Assembly (NCBI RefSeq): GCF_002482385.1
Contig: NZ_DLFW01000049.1
Coordinates: 1-64,000 of the forward strand
Direction of reading: 5' to 3'
Source of the DNA: Dysgonomonas sp. UBA7710
Lineage (GTDB): Bacteria; Bacteroidota; Bacteroidia; Bacteroidales; Dysgonomonadaceae
DNA length: 64,000 nt
A program made the position numbers and the translations under genes. Within the stretch, counting starts at the first letter, position 1. Each line of letters begins with the position of its first letter. Below the pieces are notes generated by a model that saw nothing but the letters and a program-made list of their open reading frames with translations, ran no database searches and had not been told where the DNA came from. Below, piece by piece: positions 1 through 7,819 of the stretch.

Positions 1-23
1 GAGAATGTATATAACCAGGTGAA

Positions 24-72
24 ACAGTTAACAGTTAACAGTTAACAGTTAACAGTAAACAGTAAACAGTCA
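24..72. repeat. Seven tandem copies of a heptamer
   Basis: Seven consecutive 7-base units are read directly: four copies of ACAGTTA, two of ACAGTAA and one of ACAGTCA, with no gap. They lie upstream of rpiB. Looser versions of the same unit, on either strand, recur in other spacers of the window, for example near 2800, 3008, 6480, 27805 and 34845. Function is unknown; a slippage-prone simple repeat is the plainest reading. Confidence 0.9.
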
Positions 73-160
73 AGAATAAACAAAGAACAAACGGTTGCAG
101 GTTGTGGAGTGAAAGCAGCCTGCAACTTATCAATTATAACTCATAACTCATAACTATCAC

Positions 161-613
161 ATGAGCTTATTTCCCATCCCCTCAAAACCCATCGGACTGG
201 CCAGTGACCATGCCGGCTACCCGGTGAAAGAATATATCATCAGCCTGTTCAGGGAACAGGGCATTCCTTATACCGACTTTGGTACCTATGGTACACAGAG
301 TGTCGATTACCCCGACTTCGGCCATAGGCTGGGAGAGGCCATCGACAGCGGCGAGTGTGACAAGGGCATCGCCATCTGCGGGACGGGCAACGGTATCAAC
401 ATGGCTTTGAACCATCATAAGCATGTAAGAAGCGCCCTTTGCTGGAATACGGAGATCGCAAGGCTGGTCAGGATGCATAACGATGCCAATGTGCTGACTC
501 TGCCCGGCAGGTTTGTATCTCAGAAAGAGGCCTATGATATGATCGAAGTATTCTTCAATACCGACTTCGAAGGTGGAAGGCATCAGGGCAGGATTGATAA
601 GATTAATGGCTGA
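161..613 (+). CDS. rpiB: Ribose-5-phosphate isomerase B (RpiB/LacAB family)
   Basis: A 150-residue protein, the usual length for RpiB, which interconverts ribose 5-phosphate and ribulose 5-phosphate in the non-oxidative pentose phosphate pathway in the cytoplasm. The N-terminal SDHAGY phosphate/sugar-binding motif is at residues 15-20. The catalytic-cysteine loop CGTGNG is near residues 73-78, and the HNDANVL segment near 106-112. The related LacA/LacB subunits of galactose-6-phosphate isomerase are the main alternative, but a single standalone gene favours RpiB. It stands alone: heptamer repeats lie upstream and a MITE-like repeat starts 8 bases after the stop, which isolates it from dgt on the other strand. 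Confidence 0.9.
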   Translation: MSLFPIPSKPIGLASDHAGYPVKEYIISLFREQGIPYTDFGTYGTQSVDYPDFGHRLGEAIDSGECDKGIAICGTGNGINMALNHHKHVRSALCWNTEIARLVRMHNDANVLTLPGRFVSQKEAYDMIEVFFNTDFEGGRHQGRIDKING

Positions 614-620
614 ATAAAGA

Positions 621-778
621 AATGGGGCTGTCTCAAAAGTAATATTGCGTCAGCAAAGTATTACTTCCTATTGTCATATTGAACGGAGTGAAACATCTCG
701 TTTCTTAGGATCGGGATTCTTCACTCCGTTCAACATGACAAAATGATATAAAAAAAATACTTTTTGGACAGCCTCATT
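621..778. mobile_element. MITE-like element, family 1, copy 1
   Basis: About 158 bp bounded by imperfect terminal inverted repeats: AATGGGGCTGTCTCAAAAG on the left, and the complement of AATGAGGCTGTCCAAAAAG on the right. Inside, arms at 672-692 and 720-740 form a 21-bp inverted repeat with one mismatch, built around TTGAACGGAGTGAA. The same internal hairpin sequence occurs in the opposite orientation at 51380-51450. The left end matches the complement of the short element at 55694-55755. There is no coding capacity, so any mobility would be in trans. The rest of the 614-942 spacer holds nothing I recognise. Confidence 0.75.
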
Positions 779-942
779 CCTACAATCCTATTATCAGAAG
801 TTGATTTTCCTCCTATTTATCAATTATATCGAAGAACACTGTAGTTTTTATTTGCATATTCAAAGCAATTCGGTAATCCTGCATATTCATAGATAATTGA
901 GTTTAGAAGAAAGCGGATTTATAATATTTCCTTAAAAATAAG

Positions 943-2277
943 TTATACTGTAGGTAGACTCATCCCCGTCAGCTTGCGATAGAGATCGAGCGCGTATATA
1001 TCGGTCATTCCTGAAATAAAATCCAGTATAGCCAGAATACGTCCATAGAGAGTAGGGGCATCCGTTTCGAACTGTTCCGACACACGGCTCAATACTAATT
1101 CTGAATACTTACCTTTGGGAGCATCATCAGTAGCAGCCGTAATGAACGTATCGAGCAGAAACCCGATGATACGGTGTCCGGCAAGTTCTATATCCACTAC
1201 ATCCTTAGCTTTATATATCTTTCTGTAACTAATTTCGTTAGCCTCTTTATTCGCTTTATTTGGCAAGGCAGATATATGATCGATCAAAGCCCCTTCGAAT
1301 TTTCCTTCAAGGATTAAGTCTTCATTATTCAAAAACACAGTTGTACACTCATCAACCAGTAATCCTATCAGGCTTGAGCGTAAATAGGCGATCTGCTCGT
1401 TAGTATCGCTTACCCGCTGCATTGTATAGAGCATCTTTTTCTGTCTTTCTTCAGAAAAGAAGTCCATGAAAAGACTCTTTGTCTGTTCGGTAGAAAGCAG
1501 ACCCAACTTGTGAGCATCCTCAATATCCATAGTCCTGTAGCAGATGTCATCGGCAGCTTCGACAAGATATACAAGCGGATGCCGCGCATACTTCAACGGA
1601 GATTCCTGCAAGCGGAGCATTCCCAATCCGTCGGCAATCTTCCTAAAATCTTCTTCCTCGGCCTGAAAAAAGCCGAATTTACCCTTTTTCCCGGCTGCCA
1701 GCGCAGAATAGGGATACTTGGCAATGGATGCCAATGTAGAATATGTCATTACAAACCCGCCGGGACGACGTCCTTTGAACTGATGTATCAGCATTCTAAT
1801 TGAATTGGCATTCCCTTCAAAGTTGGTGAAATCCTCCCATCGTCCGTTTTCCTCGCGCACTTTCTGTTCGAGATGCCTGCCGTTCCCTTCTCTGAAATAG
1901 CTGGTAATAGCCCTTTCTCCGGAATGTCCGAACGGGGGGTTCCCCAAATCGTGCGCCAGACACGCAGCAGCCACGATGGAACTTATCTCTTCGAAATGAG
2001 CCGGAGAATCAGGATATTTTTTTCTCAGTTCCCTGCCTATTATTTCTCCTAACGAACGCCCCACACACGATACCTCGATACTATGTGTCAGGCGGTTGTG
2101 TACGAAAACGCTGCCCGGAAGGGGAAAAACCTGCGTCTTATTTTGTAAGCGGCGAAACGGTGACGAGAATATAAGCCTATCGTAATCACGCTGAAAATCA
2201 GTACGGTCATGATGCTTCTCATCATGATATTTTTCCATTCCAAAACGTTTTGCGGAAAGAAGTTGTTGCCAGTTCAT
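943..2277 (-). CDS. dgt: Deoxyguanosinetriphosphate triphosphohydrolase-like HD protein
   Basis: A 444-residue protein of the dGTPase family, which splits dNTPs into deoxynucleoside and tripolyphosphate and so affects the DNA precursor pool. The HD-domain metal ligands are visible: H65 in RLTHSIEV, and the H109-D110 pair in LAHDLGNPPFGHSG, followed by H118. The N-terminal FRRLQNKTQVFP stretch (residues 41-52) is typical of the family. The length fits the roughly 440-residue bacterial group rather than the 500-residue E. coli Dgt. The ATG at 2277 is the only sensible start, and a TATCTTTG box lies 24 bases upstream. Exact substrate preference (dGTP or mixed dNTPs) cannot be read from the sequence. 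Confidence 0.9.
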   Translation of the reverse strand: MNWQQLLSAKRFGMEKYHDEKHHDRTDFQRDYDRLIFSSPFRRLQNKTQVFPLPGSVFVHNRLTHSIEVSCVGRSLGEIIGRELRKKYPDSPAHFEEISSIVAAACLAHDLGNPPFGHSGERAITSYFREGNGRHLEQKVREENGRWEDFTNFEGNANSIRMLIHQFKGRRPGGFVMTYSTLASIAKYPYSALAAGKKGKFGFFQAEEEDFRKIADGLGMLRLQESPLKYARHPLVYLVEAADDICYRTMDIEDAHKLGLLSTEQTKSLFMDFFSEERQKKMLYTMQRVSDTNEQIAYLRSSLIGLLVDECTTVFLNNEDLILEGKFEGALIDHISALPNKANKEANEISYRKIYKAKDVVDIELAGHRIIGFLLDTFITAATDDAPKGKYSELVLSRVSEQFETDAPTLYGRILAILDFISGMTDIYALDLYRKLTGMSLPTV

Positions 2278-2300
2278 AGAGTTTCCTTTTTTATCGTAGT

Positions 2301-2308
2301 CAAAGATA
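2301..2308 (-). promoter_or_regulatory. Bacteroidota -7 box for dgt
   Basis: TATCTTTG on the minus strand fits the TAnnTTTG consensus of Bacteroidota primary sigma promoters and would give a leader of roughly 20 nt. No clear TTTG -33 box is seen. Confidence 0.45.
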
Positions 2309-2501
2309 ACGAATTTAGGCTGGATAACATATTCGGGTTATGTCAATTATGCATATTATCTGCCAGGCTGCTCTCCTGTTTTTTATTTATTAACCTTATA
2401 TTGTTAAAATGTAAGGAAAACCGGAAGTTAGTTAAGAATGCGAATCAGTAGTTGGAACTATTAATTCACATTATCAAAAACCGAATCATTTATCTATATA
2501 T

Positions 2502-3160
2502 TTAGCTGATAGCCTTTAGCTGTTAGCTGATAGCTCTTTGAAATGATGAACGAGCCCCCTCAATCCGCCAGAGAGGACTTACACAGAGAAAAAATAGTGG
2601 AAAATGTGTCAAGTTTGTCAAGTTTTGTACATAAGCTATTGGTTAGCAGCTATCAGCTAATAGCTAAAAAGGTGTTACTTTTGTTACTTTTTTGCTCCTT
2701 AGCGTCTTTGCAGAGTTTTTTAACCACGAAGTAAAAGAAGTAACAAGGAGTTTTTTTTGTTAACGGGATGCTTCGCTCAGCATAACAACGTACAGCACTG
2801 CTAACTGATGACTGCTAACTGTTCACTGATTTCTTGTTACCTTTGTTACCTTTTACCCCCCGCTGGCGCGGACTTCCAGTCCGTGTCTTGTTGACAGGGC
2901 AAAATGTTTGCTACGCAACACACAGACGCGACGTCTGCGCGAGCGAGGGGCACCCTATTTTGTTTCACGTAAAGACACAAAGGTGCAAAGTTTTTACATC
3001 TTACGAGTTGTTGACTGCTAACTGATGACTGATGACTGTTTACTGATACACCTGTTACCTTTTAACTATACATAGTTAATATATGTAAATAACATATTAT
3101 ATAAACAGTAAAAAATGTGTCAGATGTGTCAGATTTTAACACCGTATAGTTAATAAAAAC
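2502..3160. repeat. Mosaic repeat spacer A
   Basis: The 1-kb spacer between dgt and the next gene holds no convincing gene. It is a patchwork of short repeats: a TTAGCTGATAGCC-type block at 2502-2533, GTTACTTTTGTTAC motifs, CTGCTAACTGATG heptads, the REPIN-like pair at 2861-2945, and a TTAACTATACATAGTTAA near-palindrome at 3062-3079 followed by doubled TGTCAGATG motifs. Several blocks recur as inverted, diverged copies around 27620-28099. Block 2502-2533 matches the complement of 28068-28099 at 31 of 32 bases. The parts before 2502 and after 3160 are plain AT-rich DNA. Confidence 0.75.
2861..2945. repeat. REPIN-like pair of inverted GC-rich hairpins
   Basis: Two 26-base units, 2861-2886 and 2920-2945, face each other across a 33-base spacer. 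The complement of the first and the second agree at 20 of 26 bases. Each folds by itself: GGAC pairs with GTCC in the first and AGAC with GTCT in the second. The change at the base of the stem is compensatory, so pairing is kept. This is the layout of REP doublets (REPINs) mobilised by RAYT transposases. No RAYT gene is present in this window. The GC-rich block stands out from the AT-rich surroundings. Confidence 0.6.
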
Positions 3161-3292
3161 AAAAAAAGGTTTCCCATTGATTAGAACTGATAATTTCCAT
3201 GCATTTATCCTGTCCTTTAAGCCTCCGTATAGAAAAAGAAACTATCTTTAATAAGTCATTTGTATTTTATCCAAACTAAAAACCCAGGAATA

Positions 3293-3766
3293 ATGAAATC
3301 ACTAAAGACTCTCTTTTTCATAAGCTTACTGCTTATAATCTGCACATCCTGCAACAAATATGCATCTATAGAAGGATTGATTTATTACCCCAGCGACTAC
3401 GTGCCTGCAATGAATGTCTGCCTGAAAAACATCGAAACAGGTAGTACAATAACCTTATTGACAGGCGAATCAGAAGAGGGAGAAACGGTAAAATACAAGT
3501 TTGACAATGTACTTCCCGGCAAATATATTGTATATGCTATACCGCAAGACGATATTGACGGTGAATCGGCAGGAGGTTATACATATGCTGTTCCCTGCGG
3601 GCTGGATATTACATGTACCGACCATAGTTTCATACAATTAGATATAAAAGGTGGCGCGGCACTTACAGGAATAGACATAGCCGACTGGTATGATGAAGAT
3701 ATCAGGTACAATGCCGAAAATTTAGGAAAATATAACAACAGGAACTTGTTTAATGTTGAGGTTTAA
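3293..3766 (+). CDS. Small lipoprotein with a carboxypeptidase-regulatory-like fold
   Basis: I chose the ATG at 3293 over an in-frame ATG at 3260, because it follows an AGGAA ribosome site and begins a clean lipoprotein signal peptide: a charged start, a hydrophobic stretch and the lipobox ending ICTSC. The mature protein is about 135 residues. The segment with VCLKNIETG and later VLPGKYIVYAIP looks like a small beta-sandwich of the carboxypeptidase-regulatory/CNA-B kind often found in Bacteroidota surface proteins; this is a fold impression, not a firm assignment. The gene is monocistronic, between the repeat spacer and the MFS gene. Function is unknown. Confidence 0.75.
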   Translation: MKSLKTLFFISLLLIICTSCNKYASIEGLIYYPSDYVPAMNVCLKNIETGSTITLLTGESEEGETVKYKFDNVLPGKYIVYAIPQDDIDGESAGGYTYAVPCGLDITCTDHSFIQLDIKGGAALTGIDIADWYDEDIRYNAENLGKYNNRNLFNVEV

Positions 3767-3791
3767 CCAAGGCTTTCTGCCTGAAAAGTAG

Positions 3792-3799
3792 TACCTTTG
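3792..3799 (+). promoter_or_regulatory. Bacteroidota -7 box for the MFS gene
   Basis: TACCTTTG matches TAnnTTTG and lies 30 bases before the ATG at 3830, which supports that start over the in-frame ATG at 3797. No matching -33 box is evident at the right distance. Confidence 0.5.
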
Positions 3800-3829
3800 C
3801 ACCCGAATTTTAAGGTTCGGTATTCACAA

Positions 3830-5245
3830 ATGAAGATTTTAAACAAGTCCTACACAGTTTCCCTGATTGTTGCTATCGCTTTCTTTATGCAAGGGCTTGA
3901 CACCACGGCTGTGAATACGGCTGTGCCTGCCATGGCCAAGTCGTTTGGGACGGATGTTGTGCATCTGAGTGCCGGAGTAACATCTTACCTGATCGCATTG
4001 GCCATATTCATCCCTGTCAGCGGATGGATTGCCGACCGTTTCGGAACACGCAAGGTATTCTGCTTGTCTATTATTCTTTTTATACTGGCCTCTACCCTTT
4101 GCGGTACATCGCAAAATCTGACCCAGTTCGTTATCTTTCGCATATTTCAGGGAATGGCAGGTGCTATGATGACGCCCGTAGGCCGTTTGGCTGTACTGAA
4201 AACAACACCCAAGGAGAATCTGGTGACCGCTATGGCTTATATCACATGGCCTGCACTGGTTGCTCCTATACTTGGACCATTGGTGGGCGGTTACCTCACT
4301 ACATACTGGCACTGGCACTGGATATTCTATCTGAATATACCGATCAGCATTGTCTGTGTCGTCCTTGCATGGCATCATATACCCGAAGAGAAAGACGACA
4401 CTCCGGTAAAACGGCATTTCGACTTTGTGGGGTTCATTCTCAGCGGCCTTGCTCTTGCCGGATTTATGTATGGAGTGGAATTGCTCAGCCGTACCGAAGT
4501 ACCATACTATGTTTCAGGGATAGTCGTTTTGTTCAGTATTGGTCTACTGGCTTTTAATATCCGGTATTCGCGGCATATATCCAACCCATTGATAGACTAT
4601 TCGGTAATCAGGATACCAACATACAGGGTTACGATATTCACGGGATCAATATCACGCATGGTAATCGGAGTAGCACCTTACCTTGTTCCTCTGATGTTTC
4701 AGGAAGGTTTCGGCTTAAGCCCTTTCGAATCGGGAACACTGTTTCTTGCCACCATGGCCGGAAACCTTGTTATGAAACCTGCTACGATATGGATCATGCG
4801 CCATTATAATTTCCGCACAGTACTTATCAGCAACGGATTTATGGTTGCCGTATTTACATTCTTCACGGCACTCCTGCTACCGGCTACGCCAGTCGTATTA
4901 ATCGTGGTGGTTATGTTCTTGTCGGGCATGTTCCGTTCCATGCAGTTCAGCGCCATTACCACACTTGCTTTCGCAGACATACCACAACCACGGATGACAG
5001 CCGCCAATACGCTATACAGTACCGTGCAGCAGATGTCGACCGGTATGGGTATAGCTATGGGCGCAGTATTCCTCCGGTTCTCAAATATGATAAACGGCAG
5101 TACCGACCATTATTCGGTTGCGGATTTCCGTCTGGCATTTATCTTTGTTGCCATATTAGGCATAGTCTCCCTATATGGATATACAAAACTGACCCCTGAC
5201 GCGGGAGATGTGGTAAGAGTAAAGAAAAGGGACAGGAATCAGTAA
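3830..5245 (+). CDS. MFS drug exporter, DHA2 (EmrB/QacA) type
   Basis: About 471 residues with 12-14 hydrophobic helices, typical of proton-driven multidrug exporters in the inner membrane. The first helix carries FFMQGLDTTAVNTAVPAM, the motif D1-like signature of the DHA2 group. A GWIADRFGTRKVF loop after helix 2 is MFS motif A, and GPLVGGYL near the fifth helix is motif C, characteristic of antiporters. The start at 3830 is preferred because the upstream in-frame ATG (3797) falls within or just after the promoter box. There is no regulator or membrane-fusion partner next to it, so the substrate cannot be inferred. The C-terminus is basic. Confidence 0.88.
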   Translation: MKILNKSYTVSLIVAIAFFMQGLDTTAVNTAVPAMAKSFGTDVVHLSAGVTSYLIALAIFIPVSGWIADRFGTRKVFCLSIILFILASTLCGTSQNLTQFVIFRIFQGMAGAMMTPVGRLAVLKTTPKENLVTAMAYITWPALVAPILGPLVGGYLTTYWHWHWIFYLNIPISIVCVVLAWHHIPEEKDDTPVKRHFDFVGFILSGLALAGFMYGVELLSRTEVPYYVSGIVVLFSIGLLAFNIRYSRHISNPLIDYSVIRIPTYRVTIFTGSISRMVIGVAPYLVPLMFQEGFGLSPFESGTLFLATMAGNLVMKPATIWIMRHYNFRTVLISNGFMVAVFTFFTALLLPATPVVLIVVVMFLSGMFRSMQFSAITTLAFADIPQPRMTAANTLYSTVQQMSTGMGIAMGAVFLRFSNMINGSTDHYSVADFRLAFIFVAILGIVSLYGYTKLTPDAGDVVRVKKRDRNQ

Positions 5246-5275
5246 ACAGTCAGTTGTATCTGGTCTATTCGTAAT

Positions 5276-6436
5276 TTACTTCACATAAGGTTTCGGATCA
5301 ACTTTACCATCTATAATATCCTTTACAACCGATTGCAGTGTAGTATAAGCCAGATTGCCGTCATATACGACATTAAAGCCGTATTTATCCGTTCCTTTCT
5401 GCATCACAGGATCGAAACGGCCGGCCTTACCTTCCTCTTCGGCAGGAGTGAATTCCAGAGTGATAGTGGAATCGATACGGCCGTCTTTATCCGCCACATA
5501 GAATATATATTTGGTAATCGTACGGCATGGCGATACTTCGAAACGCTCATATGCGGAAACGTCTTTATTCCCTACTGCAAAATGGTCGATGCAAAACATG
5601 TCCGCAATGCTGGTATTCCAAAGTTCTCCCTGCCGGTATGCAGTATATAGTTTCGCCTTCGATACATCTGCGCGGCTGTAATAACCTAAAACGTTGTAAC
5701 ACTCGACCAGTTTTTCGATAGAATAATAATCATCGGGAAAATATTCGGTCAGTTCCCGGTATGCTTCAGATGCATTCTTGTAATTTTTATTGTCAAACTC
5801 AATCTTTCCGATATTATTCAACACGGTAACGTATAATTCTTTGTCTTTCTCTATTTTCGACTTAGCCACATAGAAAGTATCCAATGCCTGTTTTATATTG
5901 TCCTGATTAGCATACACAGCACCTATCATATAAAAGGCTTTCTCCGACGGATTGGGCAGGCTTACCGCCTTTCTGTAATTAGCCAAGGCTTTTGTATAAT
6001 CATCTTGTGCAAAATAAATATCGCCAAGGCCGGTATAATATTCGGCCTGTTTCGGAGCCAGATTTATAGCCTTTTGTATATCGGCAATACCTTGTGTATG
6101 ATTTCCATTTGCACTACTGATAGAGCCTTTTACGTAGAGTGCCCGTGCAGATCTTGCATCTTTTTGTATAGCCATATCAGCGTATCTGGAAGCATTCGCG
6201 AAATCATTCAGTCGTATATATGATTCTGCGACGTACGACAATTCCTCAGCCGATGATGTACGCGGTGTATTTCCATATTCTTCTATAATTTCGGTATAAA
6301 GTCCTTTCTCAAACATTTTCTTAATATCGTCTTTTGGTTTTACAACCTGATTTTCGTGCGAAGATAAAGTACTACCGGAAGGGCAAAAAGGAAGGATAAA
6401 TACTAAAGTTAATAATATACAAGCTGTTTTTTTCAT
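5276..6436 (-). CDS. Exported tetratricopeptide-repeat protein
   Basis: 386 residues with an N-terminal signal peptide (hydrophobic stretch about residues 4-20) and at least five consecutive TPR-like helical pairs between about residues 60 and 260. Examples are ARALYVKGSISSANGNHTQG, AEYYTGLGDIYFAQDDYTKA and VLNNIGKIEFDNKNYKNA. The remaining 120 residues hold no motif I know. TPR proteins of this kind usually scaffold envelope complexes. The gene follows corA on the same strand after an 80-base spacer made of CTGCTAACTG-type heptads, so co-transcription with corA is possible but unproven. The periplasmic or outer-membrane location is inferred from the signal peptide. Confidence 0.75.
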   Translation of the reverse strand: MKKTACILLTLVFILPFCPSGSTLSSHENQVVKPKDDIKKMFEKGLYTEIIEEYGNTPRTSSAEELSYVAESYIRLNDFANASRYADMAIQKDARSARALYVKGSISSANGNHTQGIADIQKAINLAPKQAEYYTGLGDIYFAQDDYTKALANYRKAVSLPNPSEKAFYMIGAVYANQDNIKQALDTFYVAKSKIEKDKELYVTVLNNIGKIEFDNKNYKNASEAYRELTEYFPDDYYSIEKLVECYNVLGYYSRADVSKAKLYTAYRQGELWNTSIADMFCIDHFAVGNKDVSAYERFEVSPCRTITKYIFYVADKDGRIDSTITLEFTPAEEEGKAGRFDPVMQKGTDKYGFNVVYDGNLAYTTLQSVVKDIIDGKVDPKPYVK

Positions 6437-6439
6437 CGT

Positions 6440-6515
6440 TATTTATATATTAGTTACGAGTTTTTAGTTTACGAATATTTTACTGCTAACTGCTTACTGA
6501 TCATTGTTAACTGGC
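6440..6515. repeat. Heptad-repeat spacer between the TPR gene and corA
   Basis: Short degenerate units of the CTGCTAACTG and TTACGAGTTTTT kinds, the same families as at the window start and in the two mosaic spacers. No promoter box or gene is visible. Confidence 0.5.
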
Positions 6516-6517
6516 TC

Positions 6518-7594
6518 TTAAAACCATTTTTGTTTCCTCATCCACAGATAAGTAAACAACGCAACTAAAGCCAAAATTATCCAGGAAAAGAAATAACCGT
6601 ATTCCCACTCTATCTCGGGCATGAACTTAAAATTCATCCCCCATACGCCGACCATAAAGGTGAGAGGAATAAAGATTGTGGATACAACCGTCAGACGTTT
6701 TATTATTTCATTCATCTTCAGATTATTATTGTTATAATATAAATCCAGCAACGAGGTCAGGGATTCATGGAATGAAGCCAGATCGCCCAATGTCGTACGC
6801 ATACGGTCGTCAAAGTCATTGAAGTAGACGATATTCTCTTCTTTTATCAACTTATTGGTATTATGCAGCAGATTGCTATATTCTTCCCTGAGTGCTATCA
6901 CCGTACGCTTGATATGCATATAATTGACCCTACACCGGTGCATAAACTGGAGGATATCGACAGAATCTTTCCTCATTATCAGCTGGTCTTCAATATCGGC
7001 CAACTTATCTTCTACAGTCATCAGTGTGTTGATATTGGACAAGTTTACGGCATTCAGAAGGATATAAAGCAAAAAGTCTGTACTCTTCTGCCGTATCATA
7101 CCATTATTTTCTTCAATATCTTGTTTTACCTCTTCGAAGATAGGGACAAGAGCCTCCTGAAAACTAATGATAAAATTTTCACCAAAAATAAATGCGATCT
7201 GCATATCATCTATATTGGAGGTATCGCTTTCGAGATAAAAGGACGACATCAGTATAAAGGTTACCTTATCATAAGCGACGATTTTTACAACCCTCTGGTC
7301 GGCCAGTAAATCTTTCACATCGAATCCATGGAGGTCAAATTCGCGGCAAATACGGTTTACTTCTGTCGCATCCGAAATACCCTGAACTCTGAACCAGTTC
7401 ACTTTCGAGTTATCGACACTGCTTTTCAGAGAAGTTTGCAGGGGTATATTCTTTACTTCCATCCGCATAGTATCGTATTGCATCAGCTCTACCGACATAG
7501 GAATATCTTTATCTCCCAGGTATGCAGGTTTTGTTAACAGGTAGTTATTCCGGGGTAGTTTATTTTTGAGTCTTTTTGGTGTTCGTTTACTCAT
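6518..7594 (-). CDS. corA: CorA-family magnesium/cobalt channel
   Basis: CorA pentamers carry Mg2+ (and Co2+/Ni2+) across the inner membrane. The family signature GMN is present in VWGMNFKFMPE close to the C-terminus, between two hydrophobic helices (VVSTIFIPLTFMVGVWGMN and YFFSWIILALVALFTYLWM), followed by a short basic tail. The large N-terminal cytoplasmic domain with long helices fits the fold. The open frame runs upstream to 7816, but I start at the ATG at 7594, giving 358 residues, because the added stretch is unlike CorA and a TACTTTTG box sits at 7631-7638 just upstream of 7594. It is transcribed divergently from the phosphoethanolamine-transferase-like gene. Confidence 0.92.
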   Translation of the reverse strand: MSKRTPKRLKNKLPRNNYLLTKPAYLGDKDIPMSVELMQYDTMRMEVKNIPLQTSLKSSVDNSKVNWFRVQGISDATEVNRICREFDLHGFDVKDLLADQRVVKIVAYDKVTFILMSSFYLESDTSNIDDMQIAFIFGENFIISFQEALVPIFEEVKQDIEENNGMIRQKSTDFLLYILLNAVNLSNINTLMTVEDKLADIEDQLIMRKDSVDILQFMHRCRVNYMHIKRTVIALREEYSNLLHNTNKLIKEENIVYFNDFDDRMRTTLGDLASFHESLTSLLDLYYNNNNLKMNEIIKRLTVVSTIFIPLTFMVGVWGMNFKFMPEIEWEYGYFFSWIILALVALFTYLWMRKQKWF

Positions 7595-7630
7595 ATTTAT
7601 ATATATGATATTACCAATTTTTAGCTGTAT

Positions 7631-7638
7631 CAAAAGTA
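7631..7638 (-). promoter_or_regulatory. -7 box for corA
   Basis: TACTTTTG on the minus strand, 36 bases upstream of the chosen corA start. A transcript starting here could not include the longer open frame, which supports the ATG at 7594. Confidence 0.5.
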
Positions 7639-7650
7639 AGAATAAAATAC

Positions 7651-7658
7651 TATATTTG
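7651..7658 (+). promoter_or_regulatory. -7 box for the divergent membrane-enzyme gene
   Basis: TATATTTG on the plus strand, 12 bases from the corA box on the other strand, so the two promoters would be back to back. It implies a leader of about 155 nt before the gene at 7820. Confidence 0.4.
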
Positions 7659-7819
7659 TACTCTTTGAAGAAGTATTTAAGGTCGTAAGCATACTTATTG
7701 TATATACAAGTATAACAACGACTGAATGTTATAACTTCCAAATACACATAAATGCCTTTTTCATTTATGGAACTATAACTAACTATTAAAAGATTTAAAC
7801 CTAATAAACTATACAATTA

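Noticed and set aside
24..72. Possible CRISPR array from regular tandem repeats
   Set aside because: Seven-base units without spacers, no cas genes and no leader. I saw no array of repeat-spacer form anywhere in the window.
2543..3025. Two 63-codon open frames in spacer A
   Set aside because: Both are built from repeat units and the REPIN-like hairpins, with no ribosome site and no protein-like composition.
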